64,000 nt of DNA from a filamentous cyanobacterium CCP2 (GTDB lineage Bacteria > Cyanobacteriota > Cyanobacteriia > Elainellales > Elainellaceae): NCBI GenBank assembly GCA_003003615.1, contig PVWD01000002.1:26186-90185 (forward strand), written 5' to 3'. Positions 63,726 through 64,000 of this stretch are shown piece after piece (positions within the stretch are counted from its first letter, which is position 1; every line of letters begins with the position of its first letter). The notes beneath the pieces are model-generated. The model was not told the origin of the DNA. It saw only the letters and a list, made by a program, of their open reading frames with translations, and ran no database searches. Made by a program: the position numbers and the translations under genes.

Positions 63726-64000
63726 ATCACCATCCTCTACAGTTGCGAGACAAGTCAACCCACTAACTAGCCTTATATCATTTAGATCGGGTCTTTCATA
63801 TTGGGTCTTTTCCAGGAGTTACGCAGTTGCCTTGAGATAAATCTCAGGCTCAAAGCTAAAACCCATTTCAATGGGTTGTCTTAAGCGGTTTGAGTCAGTT
63901 TGAACTGACTTTCGCTTTCAGCAGAAAATGGATTTCCTGTGCGAAGTGCGTCACTCCTATTTGATTTAGATTGAGTTTTCCTTTCCCCTTACTGCCTACC

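Noticed and set aside
1..64000. CRISPR array, rRNA operon or prophage
   Set aside because: No regularly spaced direct repeats of CRISPR size, no rRNA stretches and no phage structural genes were seen.

Overview
The window is chromosomal DNA of a cyanobacterium, most likely a filamentous or Leptolyngbya-like lineage. The evidence is the cyanobacterial ndhA-ndhI-ndhG-ndhE operon, bciB, crtD, the fbp-zwf-opcA oxidative pentose phosphate operon, the yqeK-rsfS-CGLD27 block, several cyanobacteria-specific hypothetical families (DUF2949, DUF6464, DUF3747, COP23) and dense GCGATCGC/CGATCG (HIP1-like) sites. No rRNA, CRISPR array, intact transposase or prophage is visible. One tRNA gene (Lys, UUU) is present.

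Layout. 1-4.6 kb: the 3' part of ftsH (cut by the window edge), small hypothetical proteins and a TetR regulator. 4.9-9.3 kb: an overlapping signalling pair, a PAS histidine kinase and a REC-PAS-PAS-GGDEF-EAL protein. 9.6-14.2 kb: nanE, divergent glucokinase, citrate synthase and trhO, whose upstream side carries a miniature inverted-repeat element. 14.3-17.9 kb: a frameshifted AT-rich small gene, then yqeK, rsfS, a CGLD27-like membrane protein and asparaginase. 17.9-22.7 kb: a YHYH-type secreted protein, tRNA-Lys, NAD kinase and the ndhAIGE operon. 23-26.8 kb: a CACHE hybrid kinase and a REC-kinase. 26.9-35 kb: an accessory region with a VOC protein, a hypothetical protein with a TIR/deoxyribosyltransferase-like tail, DUF29, DUF6464, a giant TIR-TIR-TM-WD40 protein and two small secreted proteins. 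35-43.2 kb: bciB, an OmpR-type regulator with Glu at the phosphoacceptor position, pfkA, and divergent fbp-zwf-opcA. 43.6-51.6 kb: an aldehyde dehydrogenase, RidA, a deoxyhypusine-synthase-like enzyme, a DUF3747/SLH protein, two related small proteins (one behind a strongly structured leader) and cobM. 51.9-64 kb: lgt, the TIGR02587/TIGR02588 pair, a cytosolic GH13 amylase with a starch-binding domain, a GlsB/YeaQ protein, a large hypothetical protein, cysC, crtD, a PPC/COP23 protein and a fasciclin protein.

Central carbon metabolism dominates. Glucokinase, PFK, FBPase, G6PDH with its activator OpcA, citrate synthase and a glucan-degrading amylase lie within 46 kb, so glycogen breakdown, glycolysis/gluconeogenesis and NADPH supply are all represented, beside NDH-1 subunits and NAD kinase. 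The points that most deserve a second look are the duplicated-TIR WD40 protein and its neighbours, the structured RNA-like leader at 49.37-49.57 kb, the D-to-E receiver domain, the apparently frameshifted gene at 14.3-14.7 kb, and the families of small palindromic or MITE-like repeats between genes. All calls rest on reading the sequence; no database search was run.
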